DNA from: Scleroderma bovista
Taxonomy: Eukaryota; Basidiomycota; Agaricomycetes; Boletales; Sclerodermataceae
DNA: 64,000 nt
Assembly (NCBI GenBank): GCA_037178675.1
Contig: JAYMGJ010000281.1
Coordinates: 1-64,000, forward strand
Direction: 5' to 3'
Made by a program: the position numbers and the translations under genes. Shown in pieces: positions 22,958 through 34,798 of the stretch. Every line of letters starts with the position of its first letter. The stretch's first letter is position 1. Under the pieces are notes generated by a model. The model was given only the letters and a program-made list of their open reading frames with translations, was not told the DNA's origin and searched no databases.

Positions 22958-24258
22958 TCAAATTTGAAACAACTGTACGTGCTCTTGGAGGGTATCGCCT
23001 TCTGACGACGTGATGGCATCAATGGCCTGCACCATTGCATTGTTGAGATTTCCTTCTGCTGCCACAAGGCAGCTCAATCTATCCTCTGTATCTTCATCAT
23101 GGAGCATGTCCTTCTGCGGTGTTATCCATTGTCGTGTGAAATGTAGCCGATCCTTCTTCAGCCAAAATTTAAGCATTTGTAGGGCTTCCATGAGCATGGG
23201 GGAGATATGGTTATGCTTCTTAGTATCAGTCTCAGCACTTGATGAAAATACACACTCGCAAGGAACATTTGATGCCTGGATTGGCAAGTAGTCCATGGCC
23301 ATCCAGAAAACAGTGGGATACCTAGGGTGTTCCAACTGAGTAATATAAGTAGATATACTAATGACAAATGTATTGGGATGCCAATAAGGTCTTACCTCCC
23401 AGAACGCGAGCACATCAGCATTTGAATGGGAAATTGTTGCTGTGTATGAGGTGAACTCCTCCTCAACTGATTGTTGTCCTGAATCCTCAGCGCTTGGGGT
23501 AATCTGCATATTTGTGAGGCCATACCATAAAGCCAGCATCATAAACACACGTGGCTGGGTGGGTTTGGGATTCAGCAGTGTGTCAGTGGTAGGGTGCTTG
23601 GCACGGTATTCTTGCATCTGAGAAATACTTATTAGGACAAGATGGCAAACACTACATCGGATAATCAGAATAGAAACGCCCGAGAAACAACACATATCTA
23701 TTATCTAGATCAAAGGAACACAAAGACTTACATACCATCATCAAGATTTTCCCTTTCACTGAGGCAGCTTCAGTGCCCCAGTGGGTCTTCACCCATGAGA
23801 AACGGATAGAGGGGTCAACAACTGCGAAGAGTAAGTTTCAAGGTAAAGTTAGCCTTGAAACATGACAAGGTAAAATGCAATGTACACATAGCAAATAAAT
23901 AGGTGTTGTTGGCCTGCATATGTCCATGATATGTCACCGCCCAGGAAAGCCCTTCTTTGATGAAAGGGCAAAGTTGTGGGTGGAGTGATGAATTTGTAAT
24001 TGCCTGCCACTGAGTTATGAAGGTTTCATATGCAGGCAGAGCACCACTGAGCAGTGGGCTCCACTCTCCAGACATTGTATGCTGGGCAAGGGAAGGGGCC
24101 TGCAAAGTCTAGGTGATAAGGACTGGTGAGCATAGAAGAAAAAAAAACTAGCCTCCAAGATAAATTCTAGATCTTGCAGAACTTCCCAATCCAGGGATGC
24201 TAGCTTGAGCTGGGCAATGTCCGCATTTCGGGGTACAGCCAAGAAAAGGTCTATAGCC
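22958..24258 (-). pseudogene. hAT-superfamily transposase, C-terminal half (truncated)
   Basis: Reading down from 24258, AIDLFLAVPRNADIAQ and LASLDWEVLQDLEFIL are followed, across introns, by AQHTMSGEWSPLLSGALPAYETF, the IKEGLSWA region, and the hAT dimerisation domain (HPRYPTVFWMAMDYL, SNVPCECVFSSSAETDT). The stop is at 22958. A likely intron joins ADVLAFWE to LEHPRYPTV (GTAAGACC...TACTCAG). The N-terminal half, including the BED finger, is absent because the gene ends abruptly at the MITE starting 24261. Foldback FB1 lies 39 bp beyond its stop codon. Confidence 0.85.
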
Positions 24259-24260
24259 TA

Positions 24261-24674
24261 CATCAGGAAACCTACAAGTTACTTAATCATACTTAATTTG
24301 GACTTAATCCAGCTTAATTACTTAAATATTTATGCCATGGCATCACAACGATGGCGGACCACCACTGCACAACGAACATAATTGGTAGTATTGCTAGCAA
24401 ATCAATGTAGTAGCTACCATAATAAATTGATTTACTGCATTATGTGAACTGATGATGATGATGAAGACGACAACAACGCAACCACCATTGTTGACGACGG
24501 CAACTCATTATATTCAGCTTGGTCTACTTAGTTTACTTGGAATGACTTAAGTGTCTTAGCACAGTCATGCTTGGACATCTTGTTAGACTTAGTAACTTGA
24601 CAGAAATATTTAAGTAATTAAGCTGGATTAAGTCCAAATTAAGTATGATTAAGTAACTTGTAGGTTTCCTGATG
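24261..24674. mobile_element. 414-bp MITE with perfect 71-bp inverted repeats
   Basis: The inverted repeats 24261-24331 and 24604-24674 are identical by eye over 71 bp and start CATCAGGAAACC, the same terminus as foldback FB1. The middle (24332-24603) has no coding potential. The flanking dinucleotides differ (ta on the left, at on the right). The hAT gene on the left and the Gypsy gag on the right are both truncated exactly at this element. Confidence 0.88.
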
Positions 24675-24916
24675 ATGCAGACAGCACCCTCATCAAGCAT
24701 GCAATCGAAACAGCCCCAACCATCTTGTGCAACCACCTTGAAGAGGGGTATGACTCCTGGGAGGAATTCATCCAAGCAGTATGGAGCATACCAGCAGCAA
24801 AGTTGTGATGCAGCAAGGAAGACCTGGAGAAAGAATGCACTCAGGATTTGGCAAGCACAGCACTGAGACAGCAGGTGGCTCAGCTAACAGTATGGGCATC
24901 AGCGTCAAACTATCAG

Positions 24917-26450
24917 TAGTGAAATGCACAGGTATGGGTAACCCGTGCGGGTTACGGGTACTGGTGCCTACAGGTGCGGGTCATGGGTCACGTTCCAGAA
25001 CCTGCAGCACCTGTGGCTCAACCCGCGGTGACCCATGTGACACAACTTCCAAAACAGGCAATGACATGTCAGTCCACAATGTACTCCTCTTGTATCTTCA
25101 AGCTTCTGTGTCAATGCCTGGGTCCAACGACCCCCACAAGTATGTTTATTTTATTTTATTTATTTCATTGACGATCTCTTCTTACAGGTCCTCTGCATGC
25201 ACCCCCATGCACCTATGGCCGCACACCGCAATCGCCTGCACATGTGTACATGCATGTCTCAAATATGTATGTACCTTTTCTTTCTTTTCTTTCATCTCGT
25301 TTGCCATGACCCACCAGCAGTGTCGATGATGCGATCACCACCACGACCACCTGGACGACCCACCATCAACGCCGGTTGTACAATGACAGCAACGATGACA
25401 GCGTGTCCACACAATCACGATGAAGACGGTGACAACGAGACACCCATGGCCAACGCCACCAAGACATGACACCAACAACAGCGACAGTGGGTCCATGCCA
25501 GGATGACGAAGACAATGAGGCATACAGCACAGCCAAGCCACCACAACAATGACAATGGCAACAATGGGTCCATGACGAAGACAACGACAACGAGATGCAG
25601 ATGGCCAATGCCACCGCGACACAACGACAACGACAATGATGTGACCGACGAGACACACATGGCATGTGCCACCATGACACAACAACGACAACAATGACAA
25701 TGGCGGCCACGGGTTTACGCCAGCACGATGAAGATGCCAACGACGCCAACAGTGGCCAATGCTACCACATCACAACAAAGACGTCGACGACGGGACGCGG
25801 ATGGCCAATGCCACCACATCACAATGACGATGACGACAAGACATGGATGGCCAATGCCACCACGACACGACAACGACGACAGCAGGTCCACACCAACGGT
25901 GACGACAGCACGTCAATGTGTCCGCGCCAGCACAATGAAGGCAATGGTGACGGTGACAGCGCATCCACATCAGCACAACAAAGACGAAGGCGACGAAACA
26001 CGCCTACCCAACACGGTGATGACGACAACGATGGCATCGTGTCCACACCAGTACCATGAAGACGATGACAACGACATGACGTGCCTGGCAAATGCCAACG
26101 TGACACGACAACGACAATGACATGGCCACCGGGAGCATGACCAGCAATACAGCAGCACGAGAATGGTGCCAATGATGACAATGACGACGAGTGATGCACG
26201 ACATGAGGCCGACGAGGGATGCCGATGACAATGCACGACACAACAACAACAATGCAGTCACAAAATTTTTATTTCTAATATAGTAAATTACAACGCAACC
26301 CGTGAATATACCCATCGCAGGTACATACCTGCATACCCGTTGATGACACCCATGGTGATATACACCCGTACACCCGTGGGTACAGGTAAGTGCAGGTATG
26401 GGTGCGGGTCAGCCTCCCGACACCCACGGGTTGACCTGTGCAGTTCCCTA
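24917..26450. mobile_element. hAT-type non-autonomous element in Gypsy gag (1534 bp)
   Basis: The ends are TAGTGAAATGCACAGGT and, on the other strand, TAGGGAACTGCACAGGT. The 8-bp target duplication ACTATCAG (24909-24916 and 26451-26458) is typical of hAT elements. Subterminal GGGTAC/ACCCG repeats are present. The interior (about 25320-26250) is degenerate ACAACGACAATGAC-type minisatellite with no transposase; long overlapping reading frames on both strands there are artefacts. The gag codons for SNYQ are duplicated at the insertion site. Confidence 0.9.
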
Positions 26451-26742
26451 ACTATCAGGCATCACCACATGTCAGCCCCACCTCATTACCGTACACTAAC
26501 ACTGCCATGGGTACAGCAACACCCATCACATCACAAGGAACAGTAATACCAGCTGGGGTACCCTTCTCAGGTATGCAACAGTGGCACAACCCAAGTCCTT
26601 ACAGAGGTCCACCACTACTGAGAGCCCCACTATCATGAGCACAAATTGTCGAACGTATATCCAGTACCCCGCAACGACCAAACACCAAGGAAGGGAAACA
26701 ACTTTGGAGAGCAGACATTGAGGCATGGCATAGAACGCATGG

Positions 26743-28847
26743 TGTCACGCACCAAACAGGTTTGGTACAGTGAACATGGAAGATAACGCCTATATCAAAT
26801 GATCCTTATGCGAAGGATAAGCACGACGGACCCTCATCGTAGCCATCTATCGCACAAGACGACTATCCTGATGCGAGAGATGAATGCCAATGCAGACAGT
26901 CATCTATCGCACGAGAACCGCCAAGAAGCAGAAGAAACTGAAGGAATAACGTCAATTGTGGTATGAGAAAGGAATGCACACGTCTGCAGTCCAACTCCCA
27001 TACCAGAATGATCAAAGAAGCCAAAGAATTGATGGAGAAACGAAGGAGAAAGAGAAGAAATGATTTTTAGCGCCCAAATGTCATTTTTAGGCGCCCAGTG
27101 CCAGCATTCCGATATTTTGAATAGCTCCGTCGTTTCTGAAGCTATCAGGCACGTGACTATACCGTCAGAAAGCCTAGAGCGTGGTCTATCTGCCTGTCAA
27201 GTTCCGACGCAAATCCGTTCATTTCCCACGGAGATATTCCCCCCGCAATCCAGACGTTCACTTCGTCGCTCACTATGGAGTCTGTATTTTCTCTGGATCA
27301 TTTCTCCACTATTGCTGCAGATCTCCACTATGTCCTGCTCTTAGGACAGCCTCTCCCAGAGTTCCTGTGCACTGCCTGGCACATATCTTCCCAGCCTGCT
27401 CCCTCAGTCCCTCTCGTTCTCGGTCAGCACGTTCTCCTTGTCAGTCCTGCGTCAAGGATGTACTTTGGTCATCTCATCTTAGGTCTATTGTCAAGCTTGA
27501 GAAGTCTTCTCTGGTCGTCTCTGTGTCCCCTGAGCCCTCAGCCTATGGTCCCTTCCTCCCAGATACTTGCCATGTCCATCTTCCTCTGTTGTTCGTCTCA
27601 CTTCCCTGGATGCGTCGAATTCAATACTCTATCCGCTTCCCTACTTTCAGACGACATCCCCCAGCACCATGACAGTTATTCCCCCCACTTTATAGTGCTA
27701 TTAGGAAGAAGAACCCTCTCTCATTCTTTCCAGAAGAGAGCTCGTCAAGGGAGCCCATGGTTGCGCTTCAGCGGCGCTAGAACACATGCACTATACTTTA
27801 GTGTATGCTGACCCCCCAAAAAGACCTCTGGACCCCTGGTACCCTTCTTGTGGCTGTTTTGTCTCGGATCAATCCCCCTATTAATCTCAGATCTTCCCCA
27901 TTGTTGTCCCATCAACTTTCTGATGGTACACAGCCCCCCATCAAACTTCTTAGGCTGTGCATCAATGACTCCTTCTGCTGTGCAGTGACTCATCCCTTGC
28001 TTACTGATGCTCTCTTGTCATCAGTATTACTCTATCCCTTTCGCATTTTTGATATATTACTCAGCTGATGACTCACTCCCTTACCAATCAATCTTGTGAT
28101 GCAGCTTACTCATTCCTTTACTCAGCAGCTTATTCATGCTTCCTATGCTTACTCATTCCTGCTTATCCCTTGCTTACTGATCGCTTACAAACCCCTTACA
28201 AAGCTCTTACCAATCCCTTACCAATCCTTGACAAATTCTGCTTACTCCCTTCTCTTTTTGTACATTAATGCTGTGCCCCCCCATGTATTTAAACCCCTGG
28301 GCTCAGCCCAGTGAAAGAAGACCCAATTGCATGAAATTATCCCTCTCTCAGACTCTCTCAATCAGTATCCCTTCAGTCTTTGAGTCCTTGTAGGCTTCAG
28401 TGAAGGTCTAAAGGCTCAATATTGTCAAGTTTATCCAAGTTATTCAAGATCTATTCTTTATACTAGGCTCAAGCGGAGTCTAGGCTTCATACCAGTCAAT
28501 CTTCCTCGCCTCTGGACATCAGAGGCATCCCTGCCCCTTTGCTGCACCAATCTCTAGGTGTAGTATCGCTGTTTCAGTCTCAGTCAACCCAATCCCCGCT
28601 TTGACACTTCCTAGGCCTTAGGAAGAGTCCAGACCCCTATCCCCTTCGTCTTCTATTACTCCTGTACCCCAGGAGTATCCTGCATCACTGTCTGCATCAC
28701 CCTGTTGGTGTAGATCCCCTTTCCCCCTCCTCAGCATATCCTCTCTGGACACCGCGGAGGTAAACCACCACTCGCACATTTTCGTAGTCCTTTGTTGGTG
28801 TTGTGTTTGGGTTATTACTCCGACCCAAATCCACACTTTGACTCACA
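26743..28847 (+). repeat. Long solo LTR, subfamily B full copy (B3)
   Basis: The 2105-bp unit begins TGTCACGCACCAAAC and ends GACTCACA. It is flanked by ATGG (26739-26742) and ACGG (28848-28851), a 4-bp duplication with one transition. It shares its first kilobase with the A subfamily and differs strongly afterwards. Removing it joins THG to SDATP in the Gypsy gag frame. A decayed version of the LTR ORF starts at 27275 (MESVFSLDHFSTIAADL) and shifts frame after MYFGHL. Confidence 0.85.
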
Positions 28848-29217
28848 ACGGGAGTGATGCCACACCATCTCTGGAGAGACCGTACCCACTAAAACCTGGA
28901 ACGGCAGTCCTAGGCTCAGGCGAGTGTTTCGTCTGCGGAATGGTAACAGACCCACCCCACATCAGGGGAACGTGCCAAGTAGCCGAACCATTGAAACCAA
29001 TGGAGAGTTGCTGGAGGCAGTTAGTTGCAGGGATGCTGAGACGAGTGATGTCTCTGAGACCACCAGTGTTGCAGGTCCAACATATCTGGCCAATGATGCA
29101 ACCCCATCCAACAACATCCATGCTGGCGCCAGTACCAATTCATGCAGTAGGCACATACGGGGAGGATACAAGTACAGGTGATAACCATGGGTTCAAAGAT
29201 GGATACATGGAGACGCC

Positions 29218-32200
29218 ATGGGACTGGGTCACAGCATCGGAAAATGGGGGGGGACTACAACAGCCAGCGGACCAGCAGTAGTCCCATCCACCAGTCCACA
29301 AACCCACCTACACCCCATGCTGCCTACATGTGCACAGGGTCGAATGTGCACAGAGGAAGGAAGGAACTCAGTGCACTGGACGGATGCACCAACTCAGGTG
29401 GACAACAAAGAGACAGGCAACGGGGCTAAGCACACCGGCGCAGAGGACAACATAAGTAATACTGCCGACCCTGTACCGCACACTCCGGAAAATATAGTTG
29501 TTGACATTTACACGCTGGATGAGTTGGGCAAACCGAAGAAGACTGACGCAAGCTCACCGTTTCAGACGGTAGTGTGCTTATGCAGACCAAAGGGAGAGTG
29601 TGTAAGGTTCCTAGCAATGGTGGACAATGGAGCCATGATAAATGCAATCAACTCAGAGGTGCACAGCAGGATTGCGAGGAGACTATCTTCTCTACAGCCA
29701 TCAAATTGGATGCTCCACATGGCGGATGGGTCACTCGTACCATTGTCAGGAACCTTCAAGTGGGGACCAGCATGGGTAGAAACCAGTTTTGAGGTATTCC
29801 CGAGTGGAGGATTGTGGCAAATGCTCATCGGAAAACCGTTACTTGAACAGACTTGTGCCGTTCAAGAATACAAGATGGACACCATCCTTTTACCAGTACA
29901 AGACAGACACGCACGCATTGAAAATTATAAACCACCTTGGACAGTCTCACCCATACTCGTACCATCTACTCTCTTTTCACCAGGATGAGTACAAAATAAT
30001 GCTCCTTTCAAACTTTCAGCCTGTTCACTACCAAAGGACACCATTCCTTCATATGATACTGATAGATTAGAGATGCAAATGACAGATGTCGTTGCCAAAA
30101 AGGACGAGAGTACAAACATGGACCCACAGATACACCTTCCCCTAGGATATTCTGTCGCACATTTGTTCACTAACCTTGACAGGACAAATTATTTGGCGGT
30201 AACACATGTGGGGGAAGGGGAGAAGAAAGAGATAGGAAATCAAGACAGCCTGGAAGAGCTGACAGATATGATGGGGGGACACAGTGGCGTCGAAGAACAG
30301 GAGACAGAGAAGCTGTTCACAAGACTCACCAAGGAAGGCCCGTTCCACCCACCTAGGGTAAAGAAGATAGTGGATCTGGTACGATATGGGCCACTACCAG
30401 ATGATAAGCTCCAGCACTTGAAGGATAAGGTTGCAGAGTTTGCTGATACGTTTGCACTCTCAGTTCACGAGGTCAAACCAGTGGATTTCATCAAGTTCAG
30501 GCTGGACATACCAGAAGGTGTAATGTTCCTGCTGAAGGTCAGTCAGAAACCACTGACGCAAGCACAGAAAGAATATTACCTACCACTGCTGGACGAGTTT
30601 GTTGAAGCAGGCATACTGAGACCAATATGGTCAGATGAAGTACAAGCGGTTCATCCGACAGTACTTGCACAAAAAGCACATGGAGCACCAGGACTTACCA
30701 TGGACAAAGTAAGATGGGTGGTAGAAGATCAATGTAGGGCGATGGGACTAGAACCGAGCACTGACTTACCACTCTGACCAATAAGGGAGAACAGTGAAGG
30801 GCACATGCACAGCAAGGCAGAAAAGCCCAAATGGCGAGTGTGTCAAAACTTTCGAGAAGTCAACAAGGTCACACGAGTCGCACCAATGTTGCAGGGAGAC
30901 ATACGGACGAAACAACAGCGGCTGGCAGGACATGAGTATGTCTGCATCATTGACTTCGCATCGGGGTTCTATGCCATTGAGGTTGATGAAGACAGCCAAC
31001 CGTACCTATGCATTTACATGGAAGGAAGAGGGTTCGAATGCTACCGACGGATGCCTATGGGAACCTTGGGGTCACCAGCATGCTTTGCAGATCTCACAGC
31101 ACATGCGCTCAAGGACCTACTACTAGAGCTCAGGCTGGAAACATTTGTAGATGACAATGGCATGGCAGGGAACAATTTTGAAGAGTTACTGCAATGGTTC
31201 CATCGGTTCTTGGAGAGATGCTGGGAGCTAGGCTTGTCAATCTCACCCTCAAAGCTCCAACTATTCATGAAGGAGGTTGTGTTTGGAGGATCGCAGGTGG
31301 GAACAGATGGAATAAAGCTGGACATGGCAAAATTGGAGGCGGTAGCTAAGTGGCCGCAGCCAGCCAATTTACTTGAACTCATGTGTTTCCTTGGACTGAC
31401 AGGATACTTCAGATCGCTCATCAAAGACTATGCTCAAGTAGTAGCACCACTGACAGATCTACAATGAAACTTGGACATGCCCCAGCCAAGCATCAAAGCA
31501 GGGAAACATAGGTACCGACAATACCTAAGAGACCGCTCGCTCGACACCTATTGGACCCCAAGGCATGACAGGGCATTCATCAAGCTTAAGAGAGTACTGA
31601 CATCAGAACCAGTTTTGCAAGCACCCAAGTTCGACGGCACCCCATTCATACTCATAATGGATGGCTGCAAAGATGGCTTTGGTGCAGTACTGTCACAATA
31701 GTTCACGACAACACTGGAAAATGGAGAAACAGTCACAGCAACCCACCCAATTGGCTTTGCATCCAAACGGACATCGCCTGCAGAAGAATGGTACAAGCCA
31801 TACATCTTGGAGTTTGCTGCACTGAAGTTTGGGATAGATTACTTCAGTGACACAATCTGGGGCTTCCATGTGGAAGTCGAAACAGACTGTATTGCCTTAA
31901 GGGACACCCTGTGCAATGACAAATTGTCCCTAGTACACGCACGCTGGAGAGATGGCATCTCTGCACACCAGATAACAGATGTATGCCACTGCCCAGGAAA
32001 GACGAATGCAGCAGCAGATGCTCTCAGCTGCCAGCTGATAGGCAGGGAGAGAGTTGATGGTGATGGCAGTGGATGGACTGTCAGCAAAGACTGGGAGGGA
32101 GCAAGGGGCTTGGTCAATGACTTGTTTGGGGTAAGCGAGGAGGTCACACTAACAGCATTGCAGAACTGGTTCAAGAATGAACCATTGTTCTTGGATGTTA

Positions 32201-34020
32201 TTGAAGCACTATGCGACAATGACCAAGAGAAGACAGAGAGAGAATGCAAATGGGTGAGACTGTCAAGTCCGGGTCTACTCCGGTAGGGGGTCCAGTCAAG
32301 TCCGGACGGAAGCGGACGAGAGGGGAGGTCAGAGGTTTGGGCAGAGGTTAGCCCAGGCCGGAGTTGCGACCGTTTGGATTCAACGACAAGGACGGCGAGC
32401 GTTGATCCCTTGCGTAGGTTCCGGTCAGACAGAGATAGAGACGGAGACGGACAGAGGATCAGGAGTAGTGACTTAGATGATTTCAGACTGAGGTATACAA
32501 GGTAAACTAGAGGGTACTTATACTAAGTACGGCGAGGTGTAGTAAGAGTGAATGGAGTATAGACCAAGGGTCGTAGTTAGCGGAAGGTTATCTGCATGAG
32601 CGCGACCGGAGTAGGAGACGAGCGACCGGAGTAGGAGACGAGCGACCGGAGTAGGAGACGAGCGACCGGAGTAGGAGACGAGCGACCGGAGTAGAGCTGT
32701 AGAGCTGCGATACGACCGGAGTGACCAGATAAGGCCCGGAGTTGGGCATGGTCGTAACAGAGACACAGAGCACTAGGATATGTGATCGAAGATGGGAAAC
32801 TGTGGCGAATGGCAGATGGAAAGTCCATACAAGCAAAGGCACAGCAGGAGTGCATCTCTCAGGAAGAGGTTGTAGAAGTGGCAGTGCAGGAACACAGCAA
32901 AAATGGTCATTGGGGTAGGGATCTAACAAAACTAAAGCTAATGGACCACATCTACAGCCCAAGGCTGGACCAGTCCATCATCATTGCACTGTGCCGATGT
33001 CCACAGTGCAAGAACTTCAGACCGACCCATCTGCACTCCCTGTTGGACCCAATCACACGCTGCCACCCCTTCGAGCTTCTTGTGGCAGACTACCTGGTGT
33101 TACCCAAGGGAAAGGGAGGGTATCACACAGTACTGCTAATTTTAGATACCTTCTCGCAGTACGTATGGGGCTTCAAGCTCAAGACTCATGGCATGGCATG
33201 AACGACTGTGGCAGGGTTGCAGGCAGTGAAGCATAGCTTCCAGGTGCCTGAAATGTTCATGACAGATGGTGGGTCACACTTTAATAATGGAGAAGTGCAG
33301 GCATGGTGCGAAGCGAATGGAGCAACACACCAGGTGGTGGCAGCGTACGCCCCATGGGTCAATGGCCTTGTTGAAAATGCCAATGGGAAACTCCTTGGAC
33401 AGTTGAAACGACTATGCAGCCCAGGACTAGGGGAAGACAAGTACAGGGAAGCAAAAGCAGAAGAGATCACGTGTGCATGGTCAGATCATTTTGACAGCGC
33501 CATTGAACACTTGAATGAATGCATCATACCTGTGTTCCAGTTCATGCCTAAGGAACTTCTGTTTGGACTTATTGTCAATACCTCACGAACTCCCACAGGT
33601 GTAGCAGCACAGGACCTGTCCACCCAAGACGTGAACATCCATTTTGCGTACACAGAGCAACAACACCTGGATGCAGGAGATCAGGCAGTAATGCATGCGA
33701 TCAAACGGAAGGCAATCTTTGATCGAAAGGTACTCTTGTCAAAGGAAGGTGGGGTCGTGTTCAACAAGGGTCAACTAGTACAAGTACATGATGCTACAGC
33801 AGAGACCACATTCGCAACAAGCAAGAAACTCCTCCCATGTTGGTCTGCACCGCGCCGCATCGTTGGATGCACAGGAAATTTGTACAAGCTGGCAACATTG
33901 GAGGGGTTCCCAGTTGGTGGGGCAGTGCATGCACGATGCCTGTGCAAGTTCATTCCTCATGATGGAACAGCACTGGCTGAGGTAGAGGAGGATCGGCAGT
34001 ATGAGGATGAGCAAGGCTGA
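29218..34020 (+). pseudogene. Gypsy pol polyprotein (protease-RT-RNase H-integrase)
   Basis: One frame runs from 29218 to 34020, interrupted by stops and one solo LTR. Domains in order: aspartic protease (MVDNGAMINAIN, an atypical DNG in place of DSG/DTG), reverse transcriptase (PKWRVCQNFREVN, DFASGFYAIE, GTLGSPACF, catalytic FVDDNG), RNase H (LIMDGCKDGFGAVL), integrase HHCC (EHSKNGHW...CRCPQC) and core (VADYLVLP, MTDGGSHFNNG, NGLVENANGKLL). No chromodomain is evident after FIPHDG. Stops are TGA at 29986, 30775, 31465 and 33199 and TAG at 31699. The element cannot make an intact polyprotein. Confidence 0.88.
32261..32759 (+). repeat. 499-bp solo LTR inserted in Gypsy pol
   Basis: The unit starts TGTCAAGTCCGGG, ends GGTCGTAACA and is flanked by a perfect 5-bp duplication GAGAC (32256-32260 and 32760-32764). 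Excision of the LTR plus one duplication restores the reading frame across KWVR-HRALGYVIEDG at the RNase H-integrase junction. Inside, a tandem repeat of about 20 bp (gagcgaccggagtaggagac) is present four to five times at about 32599-32695. Confidence 0.9.
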
Positions 34021-34798
34021 GACTCGGAGAGAGCAAATGGAGGAGGAGATGGAACAGGCTTGGACAACAGTGAGCAGGGAGAGTCAGAAGTGGAGGAGGA
34101 TGAGTAGCAGGCACAGAGCCGGGCTAGATCAATGACAGAGAGCGGACACAGGTCGGGAGGCAAACCCGGAGGTTCGCACAGGTTGAGGGGGCACATGTAG
34201 TGGGGGAGTCAGCGAGAGGTGTGCAGAGAGCAGGAGAGTGCAGGGGTAGAGCATAGGAGCAGTAGAAGGGGTGGCAGGGGCAGAGTGTTTGGGGTCTGAG
34301 CCCGGGGTCAGCAGGGTGGCAGTACAGTAGTGGAGTGAGACAACCCTAAGGGCAAACAACCCAAAGAACTACCACACATTGAGACTCTGAGGAGGAAGTA
34401 GGAACCAAGTGTCTTAGAGCAAAAACCCAAAGAGAGCTCGAATGGAGAGCCTCTGGGTGCTGGATTGCAGCAGTATATATACTACACTACACATGTCCTG
34501 TGCGAGGCTATCCATGAGGCTGTATGCTGTACGAGGCAGTGAGCACAGCTGCCATCCTCCGGTAAGGCTATGCTAATGACATCAAGGGGTACAGCATGTA
34601 CAGCACGAGGCTGTAGTCTAGACAGACCTACAGATAAGATGCACTAGATAAGATACTACGGTATGATAAGATAAGATGTCATCTAATCATAGATTAGATA
34701 AGATAAAAAAGTTAGACCGTTACATGGAGACATCATCGCTATCATCAGCAGTGCCAGGCATAGGGCAGGTTGGCAGAGCTCCCACACTGGCGTGTCCA
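34021..34798. other. Gypsy 3' noncoding region, possible decayed LTR
   Basis: There is no coding signal. A purine-rich stretch follows the pol stop, and a TATA-like tatatatactac lies near 34472. An AGATAAGAT-type repeat cluster (about 34635-34705) precedes the FB2 arm. It may hold the 3' LTR, but without a 5' LTR for comparison the limits cannot be set. Confidence 0.4.

Larger units (their letters stand above)
24675..29281 (+). pseudogene. Gypsy gag (interrupted)
   Basis: Three pieces belong together: 24675-24916 (HLEEGYDSWEEFIQAV), 26451-26742 (NYQASPHVSP to EAWHRTHG) and 28852-29281 (SDATPSLERP onward). The last has a zinc-knuckle-like C-x2-C-x7-H-x4-C (CFVCGMVTDPPHIRGTC), longer than the usual C-x2-C-x4-H-x4-C. 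In-frame TGA codons occur at 24806 and 26636. Gag would package the retrotransposon RNA. The last piece overlaps the pol frame (29218 onward) in a different register, as in many Gypsy elements that use frameshifting. Confidence 0.75.
24675..34798 (+). mobile_element. Ty3/Gypsy retrotransposon, 5'-truncated and multiply interrupted
   Basis: A gag reading frame starts at the MITE edge (DADSTLIKHAIET). It is interrupted by a hAT-type MITE (24917-26450) and a B-type solo LTR (26743-28847), and is followed by a long pol with protease, RT, RNase H and integrase. A further solo LTR sits at 32261-32759. Removing each insert and one target duplication restores the frame. No 5' LTR is present. The 3' end is uncertain: 34021-34798 is noncoding and meets the FB2 inverted repeat near 34799. 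Confidence 0.85.

Noticed and set aside
25320..26250. Reading frames up to 140 codons on both strands
   Set aside because: They fall inside the minisatellite interior of the hAT-type MITE and have strongly biased, repetitive composition.
34635..34705. A cluster of GATA-factor binding sites (AGATAAG repeats)
   Set aside because: The motif occurs in a short low-complexity tract at the end of a decayed Gypsy element with no gene nearby to regulate.
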